64,000 bases of DNA. Origin: Lasiosphaeria ovina (taxonomy: Eukaryota > Ascomycota > Sordariomycetes > Sordariales > Lasiosphaeriaceae). The notes under the pieces are model-generated. The model was given only the letters and a program-made list of their open reading frames with translations, was not told the origin of the DNA and did no database searches. The translations under genes were made by a program, and so were the position numbers. Location of the stretch: contig JAULSN010000001.1 of assembly GCA_033439765.1 (NCBI GenBank), positions 4,774,001 to 4,838,000 on the forward strand. Direction: 5' to 3'. This document shows positions 46,315 through 60,285 of this stretch, in pieces (position 1 is the stretch's first letter; the number at the start of each line of letters is the position of its first letter).

Positions 46315-48469
46315 CCATCCCCCCCCACCTGATCACCCAGGCTAGGCGATCACTTTTTACACCAAAACACTACAACTTTGAACAACCGTAGCATAGTCAA
46401 TTGTGAAGCTATTTACTAATGAAACATAGCAAAATGTAGCTAATTAATCGTTTAATCAATATATTGTATCGGCACTCTGGTTTTATGCCCTGATCTGGTC
46501 ATTCTTGCAGGTGGAATGTCGTCATCTGCAGCGTCATCCTCATCGTCTTCTTCATCCACCTCTTCTTCTTGCGGCTCTGCGGGAGCCTCGCCACTCAGTA
46601 GTATGGTAGCCAAAGTCATGAACCGTTTATTCGGGTTTGGAATTTTCCTCCTTTTCTTTAGCTTCAAGCGTTCCAATTCGGCCTCTAGGGCTTCAATTCG
46701 TGCCTGCTTCAAAACCAACTCGGCTTGAAGGCCGTCAACTGCTCGGGCGGCCTTTCTGAGCTTTATTCTTGTGCCCGGACTAGCTCCCTTGCTCATAACC
46801 ATTATCTGGCGGCCTAACACGGGGGTATCAGGCACTTTAGGGAGGGCAGGGGGCTTAGGGGTCTTTTTCCTGTCTTGTTGAATCTCTAGGTGACGTAACG
46901 CCTTTTGCCTATTAATAGGCCAATTCCCGGTCGTTCGCTACGAAGATTTGATGGATTTTTGTGTAAATCCTTCCTCCCTGGTTACCTTGTAGTAGCGAAT
47001 GAAGTTAATCTTGTTAACCGGTGCTGCGTCGGTTAGACTAGCCAACTTGGCTAGCTCACGCCTATAGTAAGCTTTGACCGTATTGAGAGGTCCGTTGTCA
47101 AGTGGCTGTAAGCCGTGAGTGGTGTGGGCCGGTAGGAAACAAAGATATATATTGTTGAGGAAGCATATCGTTATGAAGTTATCTTATATAATAAATATAA
47201 GAATATAAGCCGAAAGAAAGCACGGGACTTATCTCGTATAGTTATATGACTGCCTTGGCCATTAAGAATAATGAGGCGAGCCTTACTGTCGTAGCCTAAT
47301 AAGCCGTTGGTTTGTGGAATAAAAATATCCTTAAGCTAGCTGATCACGAGTTTGTTATCTGTCCAGCCGATTTCGCTTGTAACGAAGCTCCAGTCGGCGA
47401 TTTTTTTCATTTTCGAACTACTGCGTCTGAAGCTCTTTCCTTTGAAAATAAGGCCTGGACCAAGTAGTTTGCCGTCTGTATTGATGCATTCGATTTTGGT
47501 GTACCAGCTACGGCCCTGGTTACTGTTGAGGTATGTTTTTCTAGTCTTTGAGCTCCCCAGGACTAAAGAGTCAAGCCTTATATAGAATTAGTTATGGAAG
47601 ATATAATGGAGATTGTTTTTTTACTAAAGCCCGCCATAATGCCGGCCTTATCGACATTAAATGTGATCTCAGGCCTGACCTAGCCGTATTCTTTCTCCCT
47701 GATGTCGAAATACTAATTGACGGCTCTGGGAGTGAAGCCATTAAATCGAGCGGCTTCTATTATTTTGCCTATTTTGGCTTTGATCTCGGGGTTACGGGCT
47801 TTGAAGCCCTCAATCCAATGCTACATACTTGTGAGTGGCTCGGCGCATAGCCGAGGCTTTCCTGCCGAAGGATCCACTGAACAAGTCGCTTTTCTTCAAC
47901 GTATGTGAGGCGGCGATGCGGCTGAAGAGCCTTATTCTTTGGTGTGACTCCCTTGAGTCTATCGTTCAACGTTGTGTAAGGAATGCCGTGCTTTTGAGCC
48001 GCTTGGCGAATGGAAAACTTATTATATGTGACGTCTAGGTACGCATTGACCATATTATCATCTGTATAGGTAGACATAGTGGTGGTACGAGATATAATAC
48101 ATACTCAAAGGTAGGAAGAAAAGAAGTTAGGGAAGTTAATTTGCAATCAATTTGCGACAATGTAGCGAAATAAGTAGGGCATGTGGGCTGACAAATCAAT
48201 ATTAAAGCTTAAATTATATGCAATTACCTAACCAATTCAACTGACTGCTTGTGAATAGCTTCACAATTGACTATGCTACGGCTGTTCAAAGATGTAGTGT
48301 TTTGGTATAGAAGGTGATGGGGTGGGGTGGGATGGTATATGGGTTGAACGATCAATTAGCTACATTTTGCTCCATTTTGCTTGTAAATGGCTTCACAATT
48401 GACTGTGCTACGGTTATTCAAAGATTTAGTATTTTGGTGTAAATCGTGATCGGGTGGGGGGGAATGGTA
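46313..48469 (-). mobile_element. Decayed pogo/Fot1-type transposon, copy 2, with an extra inverted left end
   Basis: The left end CCATCCCCCCC after TA at 46313-46314 carries the TACACCAAAACACTA motif. A first right end finishes GGGATGGTA with TA at 48336-48337. A further 132 bp (48338-48469) follows and ends GGAATGGTA with a second TA at 48468-48469. This extra block matches the reverse complement of the left end (46313 to about 46455), including AATTAGCTACATTTTGC, and not the ordinary right end. The complete 46313-48469 block interrupts the tandem duplication. The interior resembles copy 1 but is less decayed. Confidence 0.88.
46452..48077 (-). pseudogene. Transposase pseudogene of copy 2
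   Basis: The start MSTYTDDNMVNAYLDV with SIRQAAQKHGIPYTTLNDRL is the helix-turn-helix (48077-47950). Next comes a DNA-binding continuation VEEKRLVQWILRQESLGYAPS. The first catalytic segment is FNVDKAGIMAGFSK (near 47660), the second RLIILNGQGSH (near 47265) and the third HGLQPLDNGPLN (near 47100). A coiled-coil-like stretch (DGLQAELVLKQARIEALEAELERL) and an acidic tail ending PIQYID (46452) follow. In-frame TAG stops replace Trp (for example in EKEYG-stop-VRPEITF and VIS-stop-LKDIF). The second catalytic Asp is Asn. It is inactive. Confidence 0.9.
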
Positions 48470-48499
48470 TCACAAAAGGCAGTGTGAGCCCTGCGTCAC

Positions 48500-49130
48500 G
48501 CCTCATGCTCCGTTTAGTGCGAGCACCGAGAAGTCCCGGAAGGCCGGGGTAGTAGCTCGCATGGCCTTTATGAATGCCGTCACTTCGCGATTGTGATGCC
48601 TCTTCAATTGAGTTGTGGGACGGACAACATTGAAATAGGCCATGGCGGGGCCCTCGACAATTATCGAGTAAGGCTTCCCTTTGGGGACCCCTTTTGGAAA
48701 CCAGGCAAAGACGGAAGAAGAGCATTTCCACTTCAGATCTACCAGCGAACTTGTAATGTACGGTGTGCTCTCCGTCTCTATTCGGATCGATGCACCACCT
48801 CACAACCCTTTCATGGGTCTTGATTCGGGAGCTGACACCACGTCGAGAGTCGCAGCTGGACCCCCAATAGATCCCGGCTTCATATGATCTGCCGGCGATG
48901 GTCATAGTCTGGGACGAGTATTCAGGGTCTCCAAGGGGCCGAACCAGGATGTTCACGTAACAGCCCCAGTTATCGGAGTCTCTGGGCCATCGAGGTAGCT
49001 GTAACATATCGGCGAAAGCAAGTGAACAAGTCCCGGGCTCTGACGTCGGCCAAGGGAAATATTCTGCAAGATCGGAGCCATATAATGCAACACAAAGTCT
49101 TGGTTTCTCGTTAGCCGGCCGTTTGTGTCA
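48500..49130 (-). pseudogene. Gene remnant between transposon 2 and the inverted-repeat element
   Basis: Minus-strand coding-like sequence begins at AEYFPWPTSEPGTCSLAF near 49065, just after a possible TTGCAG acceptor. It continues DSDNWGCYVNILVRPLGDPEYSS, then RVVRWCIDPNRDGEHTVHYKFAG to about 48740. The best continuation is in another frame (FPKGVPKGKPYSIIVEGPAMAYFNVV to DFSVLALNGA, stop near 48508), implying a frameshift or unseen intron. Codon use looks like real protein. The 5' end is missing and an inverted-repeat element sits about 40 bp upstream. The family is not recognised. Confidence 0.4.
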
Positions 49131-49168
49131 TGCCAAGGCCCAAGACTAAGGTGAGTTTACAACCTATT

Positions 49169-49414
49169 CAATCCCTGAATGTTTATTAGCGGACGACTTT
49201 ATACAGTATAGAGGGTTTGAAAGGCCTCAATACCTTACGGCTCGCCCTGAAGCTTTTTCGCCGAGGGAGGGACTAGCTATTAGAATCCCTATTCTAGAAT
49301 CCCAAAGGCCTATCTATTCTCTAAAAATGCCTTTCAAAGCCCTTTTCTGCCGGTTTATTTGCGATAATCTTCTCCTTCTTCCCAAGTACCACGCCAGTAG
49401 ACATTCAGGGATTG
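49169..49414. mobile_element. Short non-autonomous inverted-repeat element (MITE-like), complete copy
   Basis: 246 bp bounded by CAATCCCTGAATGT and its exact complement ACATTCAGGGATTG. There is no coding capacity. Inside, TTTGAAAGGC near 49217 and GCCTTTCAAA near 49329 form a second, nested inverted pair. No convincing target-site duplication is visible. A relative starts at 52834. Confidence 0.7.
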
Positions 49415-50576
49415 GAGTGCATGGCCAATCCGGGGGCTGATTGAAATTCAAGAATCAGAATGGCCGACCAGCAACCGGACAATGAATGGAGCTGATGATG
49501 AGCTGGAGGTTGGAGGCTTGGAGCCCAGACTTTGAACATGAAATTGCGGGGAACCAAGGCGCCAGCAAGGCAGGAACCAGATGACGGGAATTGGGAACAC
49601 CAACGTGGTTCCCGAATAAGCTTGAAGGCCGATCCCAATTCAGCTATTGCAGGTTCTGCAGTGATTGTCGGGGCACGTTTCTGCAGCATCACAGTCGCCA
49701 TCACGGCCCAGATGTCGTGATCGCAAGGGCCCTGAGCCACAATATGCAGCTCGACGGTCGTGTGCGCCCCGTTTCGCGCATCCCATCAAGCCCCACGATC
49801 ACGACATGGGACACCTCGAGGCCCGAACGTGGTGATCGGCTTTGTATCTTTCCGCTTTGCAAGCTGCCCAAAGGGCACGCTCTCGGGTCAAAGAGGGGAA
49901 TGCTTGTTGCTGATCACATTTTCCGATTCGGGACGACACCCCGCCCCCAGTCATGCCCTGTCGTGGAAGTCGTGGGGGGAACATCGATCGCCGATTGGCG
50001 CGACCTTTCGAGCTGCAAGCCATTCCCAATGCGCCCTGAATAGCTTCACACCTTGAACGTGCCCGACAACGTGCTGCCCTCCGTATTTGTGTTATTGCAT
50101 CTATCCGACCACCAGCTTCTCCTCCCCTGAACCCCGATACAACCCCCTCTTTCCTCCCCTCCATCCTTCCCCCCCAGAGCCATCGTCACGGTAGCATTAT
50201 TGGTCGCCTTAATCCCCGGGAGCCCGCGGGACCAAATAACGACATAATTTCTCCCGCTCACATAGGCAGAATGGACTAGCGTTTGTCGAGGATCCAGTGA
50301 CGAAATCCGTTCCGTGCATCAAAGTGCCCAATGAGACGGAATCAGTGCCTCTCGCTCACAACAACATGGACGCGTATATAATCCGCCTCCATCCTCCTCC
50401 TTTTCTCTAGCCAGAAGTTCTTGGGAAAGGTGCTGAGACAGTCTCTTGCCGATTTACCCACACCCAGGCACATACTGTCGCTCGGCAGATCCCGAGCCGC
50501 TCCCGCCCCAGCCTCCCCATCCATCCCCCCCCTCAGCAGCGGCTCTTCGTAAACCCCCCCCCCGGGGTCTGTCAAC
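49415..50576. other. Intergenic, oxalate decarboxylase promoter side
   Basis: About 1.2 kb between the MITE-like element and the oxalate decarboxylase start. A TATA box candidate is annotated separately. C-runs occur just before the ATG. No other gene supported. Confidence 0.5.
50375..50381 (+). promoter_or_regulatory. TATA box candidate for the oxalate decarboxylase gene
   Basis: TATATAA, about 200 bp before the start codon, followed by a CT-rich leader as in many regulated filamentous-fungal promoters. Confidence 0.5.
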
Positions 50577-52572
50577 ATGAAGGCCTCGCTCCAGCTGTCG
50601 GCCGCCATCTTGGCCCAGGTGCTCTTTGCCAATGCTCTGTCCGTGGTAGACAAGCGGGCAGGAGGCCCTCAGTTTGCCAATGGTGAACCGATTGATGGAA
50701 CCGGCAAAGGAGCCCCCATCCTTGGTAAGTCGCGTGCCGCTGATCATCTCGTCGAAACGGACCGCTGACAGTACCAAGGTGGCACCAACAAGCAGATTGA
50801 TCTCCAGAACCCGGACAATCTGGGGCAGCAGTCGACTGACAATGGCGTGGTACGTAAACTTCCGAAGCTCTGACCTGCTTGTGCTTGGAAGTATTCTTGC
50901 TGACGGTTCTTCTAGGTCCCAAACCTGAAATGGAGCTTCTCGGACTCCAAGACCAGGCTTCTCAGGGGCGGATGGGTGCGAGAGCAAGTGATCACAGACT
51001 TGCCCCAGAGCCACGATATTGCCGCTGCGCAGCAGCATCTTGTCAAGGGCGCCATCCGGGAGCTGCACTGGCACCGCGTTGTAAGTCTCAGTTCTACTTG
51101 GTGTCGTCTTGGGTAATTTTGCTCCCTTTTGTTAACATCTGGCAGGCGGAATGGGGATTCGTGTACAACGGGTCCGTCCTCATCTCGGCCGTCGACGAGG
51201 ACGGCAGGTACACAGTCGAAAAGCTCGAGTTTGGCGACATCTGGTATGAGAAACCACTGAGCCAAACCCCTGCTAAAGATGTTGTATTGTGGAGTCCTAA
51301 CTTCCCCTCTTCACATAGGTACTTCCCCAAGGGCGTAGCCCACACGGTGCAGGGACTTGACGACGAGAACGAGTTTCTGTTAGTTTTCGACGAGGCCGAC
51401 TTCGACAAGGTGGGGTACGTTCTGTTCCTTTTCCTTCATAATCCTCACCGATCTGCCGCAGGTCTCATCGTCGAGAAAAAAACGTGAAGCAATCCTTGAA
51501 GTTGTCAATGTCTATGTGACGCAACACTTTGATCTCGCACTGTTCTAGACACGGTTCAGAGTGGGTCCAAAGGCCCCACAATTCTCAACTCTAGCTTTCA
51601 TTCTCAACACCACCACCACATCCAATCTTAATTCCCTGCTCAGGCTTCAAGCTAACCCGTTACAGCACGACCTTTAATGTGGTGGATTTTGTGTCGGTAG
51701 GTTCTGCTCCTTTCCCCATCTCAGAGAAAGAAGAGGGAGGATGGCAATCCTCTACAAGAGCCGTCGTGAGATTAATTTTTATCCTAGCATACCCCAAAAG
51801 ATATCCTCGCTAAAAACTTCGGCCTGAACGTATCGGTCTTCGATAACGTGCCCCCGACGAACCCGTACATCTTCAACGGCACTGTCAGCACCAAGAACGT
51901 GACCGGAGGAGGTGGTGAGCTCACAGGCAACTCGTCATATGTTTACCGGACCTTCAGCCACCCGTCCGAGTCAGTCCCTGGCAATGGCGGCGAGTTCTAC
52001 AAGATCGATTCCACCAATTTCCCCATCAGCAAGACCATTGCGGCCACTTTTGTCAGGCTCAAGCCCAAGGGGTTGAGGGAGATGCACTGGCACCCGAATG
52101 TGAGCATGCCATTCATTAAATACTAGCTAGTTCAAACCTCTAACAGACTTGCGTTGCTAGGCTGAGGAGTGGCTGTATTTTCACCAGGGCCACGGGAGGG
52201 CCACCGTGTTCATCGGCAACACCAACGCTCGCACCTTTGATTTCGGCGCCGGAGACACAGCCGCGTTCCCAGACAACAGCGGGTAAGTAATCCAACGCTG
52301 GTCCCTACCGGGACATTTCCAGCTTGTCCACCCAAGAATCTCATTGGAAAAGGAGTGCTAATAAATCCCTGCTCTCCAGACACTACATCGAAAACACTTC
52401 GGACACCGAGGACCTCGTGTGGATAGAGATCTACAAGAGCGACCGTGTTGCCGATATACCTCTAACTCAATGGCTTGCCTTGACTCCTGCAGACATAGTA
52501 GCTCAGACTCTGAAGATCCCCCTCAGCGTGGCCGAGGGCCTGAAGAAGGAGAAGCAGGTGTTGATCCAGTAG
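50577..52572 (+). CDS. Secreted bicupin, oxalate decarboxylase family
   Basis: Nine exons: 50577-50724, 50779-50849, 50916-51080, 51146-51243, 51319-51414, 51666-51696, 51788-52099, 52161-52282 and 52380-52572, all in phase, 411 residues. A signal peptide opens the protein (MKASLQLSAAILAQVLFANAL), followed by a KR site (VVDKRAGG). Cupin 1 has metal ligands His124, His126, Glu130 and His169. Cupin 2 has His303, His305, Glu310 and His349. Their spacing matches bacterial OxdC at both Mn sites. Characterised members turn oxalate into formate and carbon dioxide outside the cell or in the wall. The loop after cupin 1 reads DFDKVGTTFNV, where Bacillus OxdC has the SENST lid with its catalytic Glu, so the exact reaction is less certain. 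The gene is flanked by two related inverted-repeat elements. Confidence 0.92.
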
Positions 52573-52833
52573 GAGGTCTGCTGGTCTGTCTTTTCCTAGA
52601 GAGACTAGTTGCTCTGCTGCGGGTTTTTACCAATGGGATGGATTCATGTGCTGTCCTAGGAAGACGAGTTGGGCAAGAACGAAAGTTCAAGGTCACCGGC
52701 TTCAATCTCAATCGGCTCACTTGTAGATACAGACGTGTTTCTTAATACTGAAGCGACTCGAAAGTCCTCGAACTTAATACGGAGATTTAATTAATGATAT
52801 CCGCCTTATTCACTTGAAACCAGTCAATCAACC

Positions 52834-53000
52834 CAATCCCTGAATGTTTATTAGTAAGGGGCTTTCCAAAATTTGAAAGGCCTCAATACCTTACGGCTCG
52901 CCCCAAAGGTTTTCGCCGAGCGTGGTGAAAACTACTAGAATCCTATGTTAGAATCCTAGAGGCCTATCTCTTCTCCAAGTATACCTATTAAAGGTTGGAG
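52834..53000. mobile_element. Truncated relative of the MITE-like element at 49169
   Basis: Begins CAATCCCTGAATGTTTATTAG, as the other copy does. It continues through AAAGGCCTCAATACCTTACGG, the TTCGCCGAG block, the TTAGAATCC repeat and GAGGCCTATCT, then loses similarity near 53000. The right-hand terminal ACATTCAGGGATTG is not found downstream. Same orientation as the first copy. Confidence 0.65.
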
Positions 53001-56000
53001 CAGCGCCGTTCAATTGTTTGAATTTTTGCTGTACCTCGGCAAATGTTTGTGTTAACGTTTTAAATGTGTACGTGGTGATGGGTACCGGTATGAGCCATTT
53101 TACTTTTGGATAAATCTAACTGTGGAAGTCCCTCTTAAAGTAAGCCTTATTGAAGCAGACGAAATAATATATATATGCCATGTTTTCCTATTCCATCCAT
53201 AGGTAAGCATAGGAATTGTTCATGTGTGTTTGCTTTAGCTAATAATCCTTATTGAGTAAAAACGAACTTCTTAATCGATGCACGATGGCCAGTCACACTC
53301 TTACGAACATCTAGTGTCTCATGTTTTAATGCTCATAGCCCCCCCTCCTTGAGGTCGAACGGCGAAAGATACCAACTTGGTGAATAATGGAGGTTCTGAT
53401 TACACTTCTATCACTTACACGAGACCCAAGAGCTTATAATTCTCACTGCACGAGTATTGTAAATTACTAATGATTTTATGAAGCTGAGGTTGACATAATT
53501 AACGTTGTGAAGGGAGGTCGAAAGGCTCCTAGGCAAGAGCGAAACTACTCACACTTACCTGGAAAGTATATAATTCTAGAAATTAAACGTACAATAAATT
53601 AATTACAGTCTCCGTCAATTCAAAATGTCCGACCCCGGCGCGTCAACCGGAGCGTGACCTGCACGTATGTACGATGTGAGCTAAAACATTCGGCAGTCCA
53701 ACCACAACCTAGTTCTAGATAAATACCTAGTGCTTACTTGGCGACAACGGTGTTCGCTTTAAGGAGAGCGGAAACCCCAAAACTCTAAAAGGTAACCCAA
53801 ACGGTGAATAAAATGCATGCACTTGATATTATCGCAAGTTGAGCGAACGAGCCTGAAATGCGTGCCATCGCGGCGGATAACATCAACGGGTGGGGCTTGT
53901 TGCATGCCGATCACACCAATCCGAGGGCACGGCAGGTCTGGGCCGGGCTATCGGGTGCGTCCCTAGAGCCTGGACATCAAAAGGGCCATCGGTGGCAAGG
54001 CCTGGGTCAGCTTTCCAGGCCGGCGCCAATGCGGGGGACGTGACACGCGCTGCCTGACGAGGTCGGCGGCGGAGGGGCCGATGTGGGAAGGAGGGGGGCA
54101 AGACGCAAACATTGGGTCTAGACTAGGTCGTCGGATGCGGTCGAGACTGGAGGCGAGTGAGTTGTGGAAGCAAACGCACTCCGTTGGAAATCCATATGCA
54201 CATCCCACTCCGACGGATTCACACGTAGCACCAGCCAGCTGCGAGATTACCTGCCGCCGTACTTCGTACCTTGGTTTGGTAGGGCCAACAAGAAGGCCAT
54301 CTCTGGCAGCTCGTTGGCGTTAGCGGGGTCCAAAATGGAGCCCGGCAAATGTATAAGAGTGAGAGACGACGGTGCCAGTGCGTGTCGTTAGACTTTTGCG
54401 CACAGCCCGGCCTGTCGTGCTAACACGTAAAAGTTACATCCACAAAGTCCACGGGAACATCCCACGCACGCACCTGAGGAGTCCGATGTGGTCCGTACGT
54501 GATTGCACTGCCCCGGCCTGGACTCAGCTACTTACTTTACCCGATAACTTCCTCAGTTGGAGATGGGGGGGGGGGACCCGCGGGGGGTTCGTTGATTGTG
54601 ATGATGCTGATCAAGACACGGTTCTGAAGAGTAGCTTGCCTGGACAGGAAGGTAGGCGAGGCACCTCATGTATCCAGATATATGGGCCGAAGGATCCTTT
54701 CTATTGAGTTCAAAGTGAGGTAACTTAGAAGACTGCCGCGATGACCCGAAACTCCCTACCGCAGGTGTAAAACCTAAGGTAAGGTAAGGTAAGGTAGGAA
54801 AGAGTGGCGCCGCTCCCGTCGGGCAGCTCGGGATAAATTTCCAGGTTCCTGCGCGAACCCATATTGTGCCGAATCCTTATTGTTGCTAACCACTGAATCA
54901 ACCAAGAGCCCCTGGCCGCCGCATAGTCACCAAGCTGATTACTGAGGCAAGGTACTGACTGGGAGGGAAGGGTAAGGTATTCGGGGGCTCGTTGAGTAAA
55001 CTCAAACCTTGCTGCCTTGGAACGCTTTCAGCGCTTTCACCACTGGTCCGTGTCAGAGCGGGTCGGGCAGCACGGCCCACGGAATTGGACCGGCTCCACA
55101 TCATCATCATCACAGGCGCACCTGCTTTCTCCGATTGCATAGTTGTGCCCAATATCATCATTTTCTCTCATCCGGATGCCGTAGTCGACCGCCGTCTTTA
55201 CCTATGTCGCGCCAACCATTATTCATACGTCTCTCCTGCGAGATCAAACCGTCAGCGTAGAGCGAAGCGCCCATCGCCATTCTTCAACCCCTCTCGTCCC
55301 TGCCGCCTTCAAGGTTTTCGCGCCCAGCAACATAACCGTCTGCAGTAGGCAACCAGAACACTGCCAGGGCACGTCTTTCTCCGACGCAACGTATGACGTC
55401 CTGGTCGCGACTCGGCCAAAACAGGACTCGCATCTCGTCACTATCGTGAGCCACCCGCTTCGTGAGTAACAGGACGCTGTCTGTCTGAGGCCCGCATCTC
55501 AGCACCTAGCAGCTGCTGCCCCTCCATCTCCGCACGCCCGCTTGCCCTGGTTTGCAGCCCGCGACCCAAACAGGCCCTTCGCCATCTTCCCCGTCAATCA
55601 GACCAATACAGCGCCGGCAGACCTGACAGAGCTGACAGCTGGGCTCCAAGCTAGAAAGTTGTTCTGCGGTCTATCTGTTTCTCCAGGTCAGTATGCCTTT
55701 GAATAAATTTGATCTTGAACCAGTGGCCGGTTTGCGATCGGTGCACTGCCCGGGGATTTCCTGAGGTGGTGCAGATTGGCGTCGGCCATCCGCCACTGGA
55801 TCGCGCGTCGCCCGGCGGCCAGAAGCGAGAGAGACCAGTCAGAATGCGCAATTTCTGGCAACTCAGCGTCCTCTTTGCGACGCAAGCCACCTGGGTTTCC
55901 CCCTTGCCCGCGGCCCGCTTGCCCAGTGTCGAATCAGTGTCCTGCATGCTGTTCCCTGTCATGACCCAATGTCCTGGGCATCAAAAGCTAACAAAACCGT

Positions 56001-56171
56001 CGTCAAGGCAGAGCGTGAGATTTCCTCAACTACCCACTTGCCACTATCGCATCTTTCTGCCCCTCCACGCCCGCATTCTCACCATCTTCGGCTTCGATAC
56101 GGGGACTCGAGCCGTGCTTTTCATCCGCCGACCCACCTTGTCTGTCTCCTATCGATTTTGACATCGGCAGA
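53001..56171. other. Intergenic, 3.2 kb
   Basis: From 53000 to about 53850 the sequence is AT- and TA-rich and looks like decayed repeat. A GGTAA pentamer repeat (about five units) lies at 54776-54797. From about 55000 it is likely 5' flank of the kinase gene. Open frames are overlapping and unrecognised. Confidence 0.5.
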
Positions 56172-58737
<2,566 letters not shown>

Positions 58738-60285
58738 GCGGCTCAATGGGTCTGGCATATGTCCTCGGCTTTTGCGGTTCAACGAGTCTGTTACACGCCA
58801 CGGAGATCAGCAAGGAGTCGAAATCACCAGAATATCAAGACCAATTGATGCCAGCAACCTCCTGCACGCTTGCACTCTTGCCGATTCTTCCAGGCTCAAG
58901 GCGCTTGCAGAAGCAAATCATTGAACCTCGGTTCTCAGCGACATCTTTCCATGTTGCGAATGTCAGAGTATCTGAACTCGCCTGTCGATTCCCATGTCGG
59001 ATTACCACATACATACGTATCTGTCGCTTTCCGCAACTCGATCTCACGTTCACGAGGTGGAAAGCCCCGGCTACCAATGAAATGAACACTGCCACATCTG
59101 TCGGCCTATTCCCTGCATACTCGACCATGCTTCGCTGAAGCTTCGACCCGCCATTTCCTCTTTCTCCTCTCGGATTTGCGTTTAGAACCTGAAAGACGAA
59201 GTAAATGGAAGAGAAAGAGAGAGTTCACGTCAAGGTTTTCTTTAATAGCGGAAATCCATATTCCTTGTGTTGCATAAGTGCCTGCTTGCCATGTCCCTGC
59301 TATTATGTCGAGTGCTTGACCTACTGGTTCTTTCGTACATAAACAGTAATGCGAATCGAGTGAGAAAACATACTAACCTCAGGTCCAAGAGTCCTTTTTC
59401 TCGTCTCCTGGGGTTATCTAACTCATTGTAATCCCTCGGACTGCTGTCAGCGCGGCTGGTGACGTCGAATATTACTTCTGTCCAAATGTAAAGACGGACG
59501 GGTTGGTAGCTACATGGAATATCGTCGCACTGTACGGGAGGAGTACATATGTAAGAAGCCGGCCAAGATGTTGTATGCGCTATCCACTAATAATCACTTA
59601 CTACTCCGTACGTACATACATAGCCAAGATAAGTATGCTATCTTTCCCCGTCTCACGCGCTCCGATCTATGTATTTATGGGCTTCGCTAAATATTTCCAA
59701 TTCGGGCGGCAAGAAAGGAATAGAATGGCCCAGCTGAGGAGCGGTGAGAGTTAACTATGCCTGTTCGTTCCTCTCAGCACGGGATTTAGATCAAGTGGCT
59801 TTCATGGAGGATTCGTGTTTTTTGCATGAGAAGCTTGGCTCGATTGCGATTAGAGAACTGAGTGTTCCGTTTATGGTTCATCAAGTCCCTGTAATTTTCG
59901 TGCCCCCTTCCCCCGTGTTTCCTCATTATTGAGAAGGCTGCTTTACCATCATTAAAAAGAGCTCAAGCCTGTCCGAGGCTGGAACACAGTGGTGGCAATG
60001 GGAGTCCATAGGGCTGTAACTCTCTATGAGCAGAAGCCGGCCGCAGCACGGATCATCCGCGCCCGTTGCCGTGGTTAGAATATGTATTTTTATCAGAGCA
60101 GACAAGGCCGCCAGTCCAATCCGTGATGACACCAACTGCAACCCAGCCCAATCTCACCGTCGCCTGCAGTATCGAAAAGCACAGCAGGCTATCCCCAGGA
60201 GAGACGAGAAAGAAAGACCCCCAAACATAATGCATACCCAGTGACGCCGCACAAAGTTGTTTCCGCTCCTAACGAGCAGATGTTT
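58738..60285. other. Convergent intergenic region
   Basis: 1.5 kb between the kinase gene (plus) and IWS1 (minus). Short overlapping open frames only. No gene supported. Confidence 0.5.

Noticed and set aside
15273..53000. Possible biosynthetic cluster from the SDR, methyltransferase, tyrosinase and acetyltransferase genes
   Set aside because: They are separated by housekeeping genes over more than 20 kb and there is no backbone synthase, transporter or pathway regulator among them.
54776..54797. GGTAA pentamer repeat considered as telomere-like
   Set aside because: Fungal telomeres are TTAGGG-based; this is a short simple repeat.
58835..59138. Overlapping frames of 97-130 codons after the kinase gene
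   Set aside because: They lie in the 3' flank, are open on both strands and have no motif.
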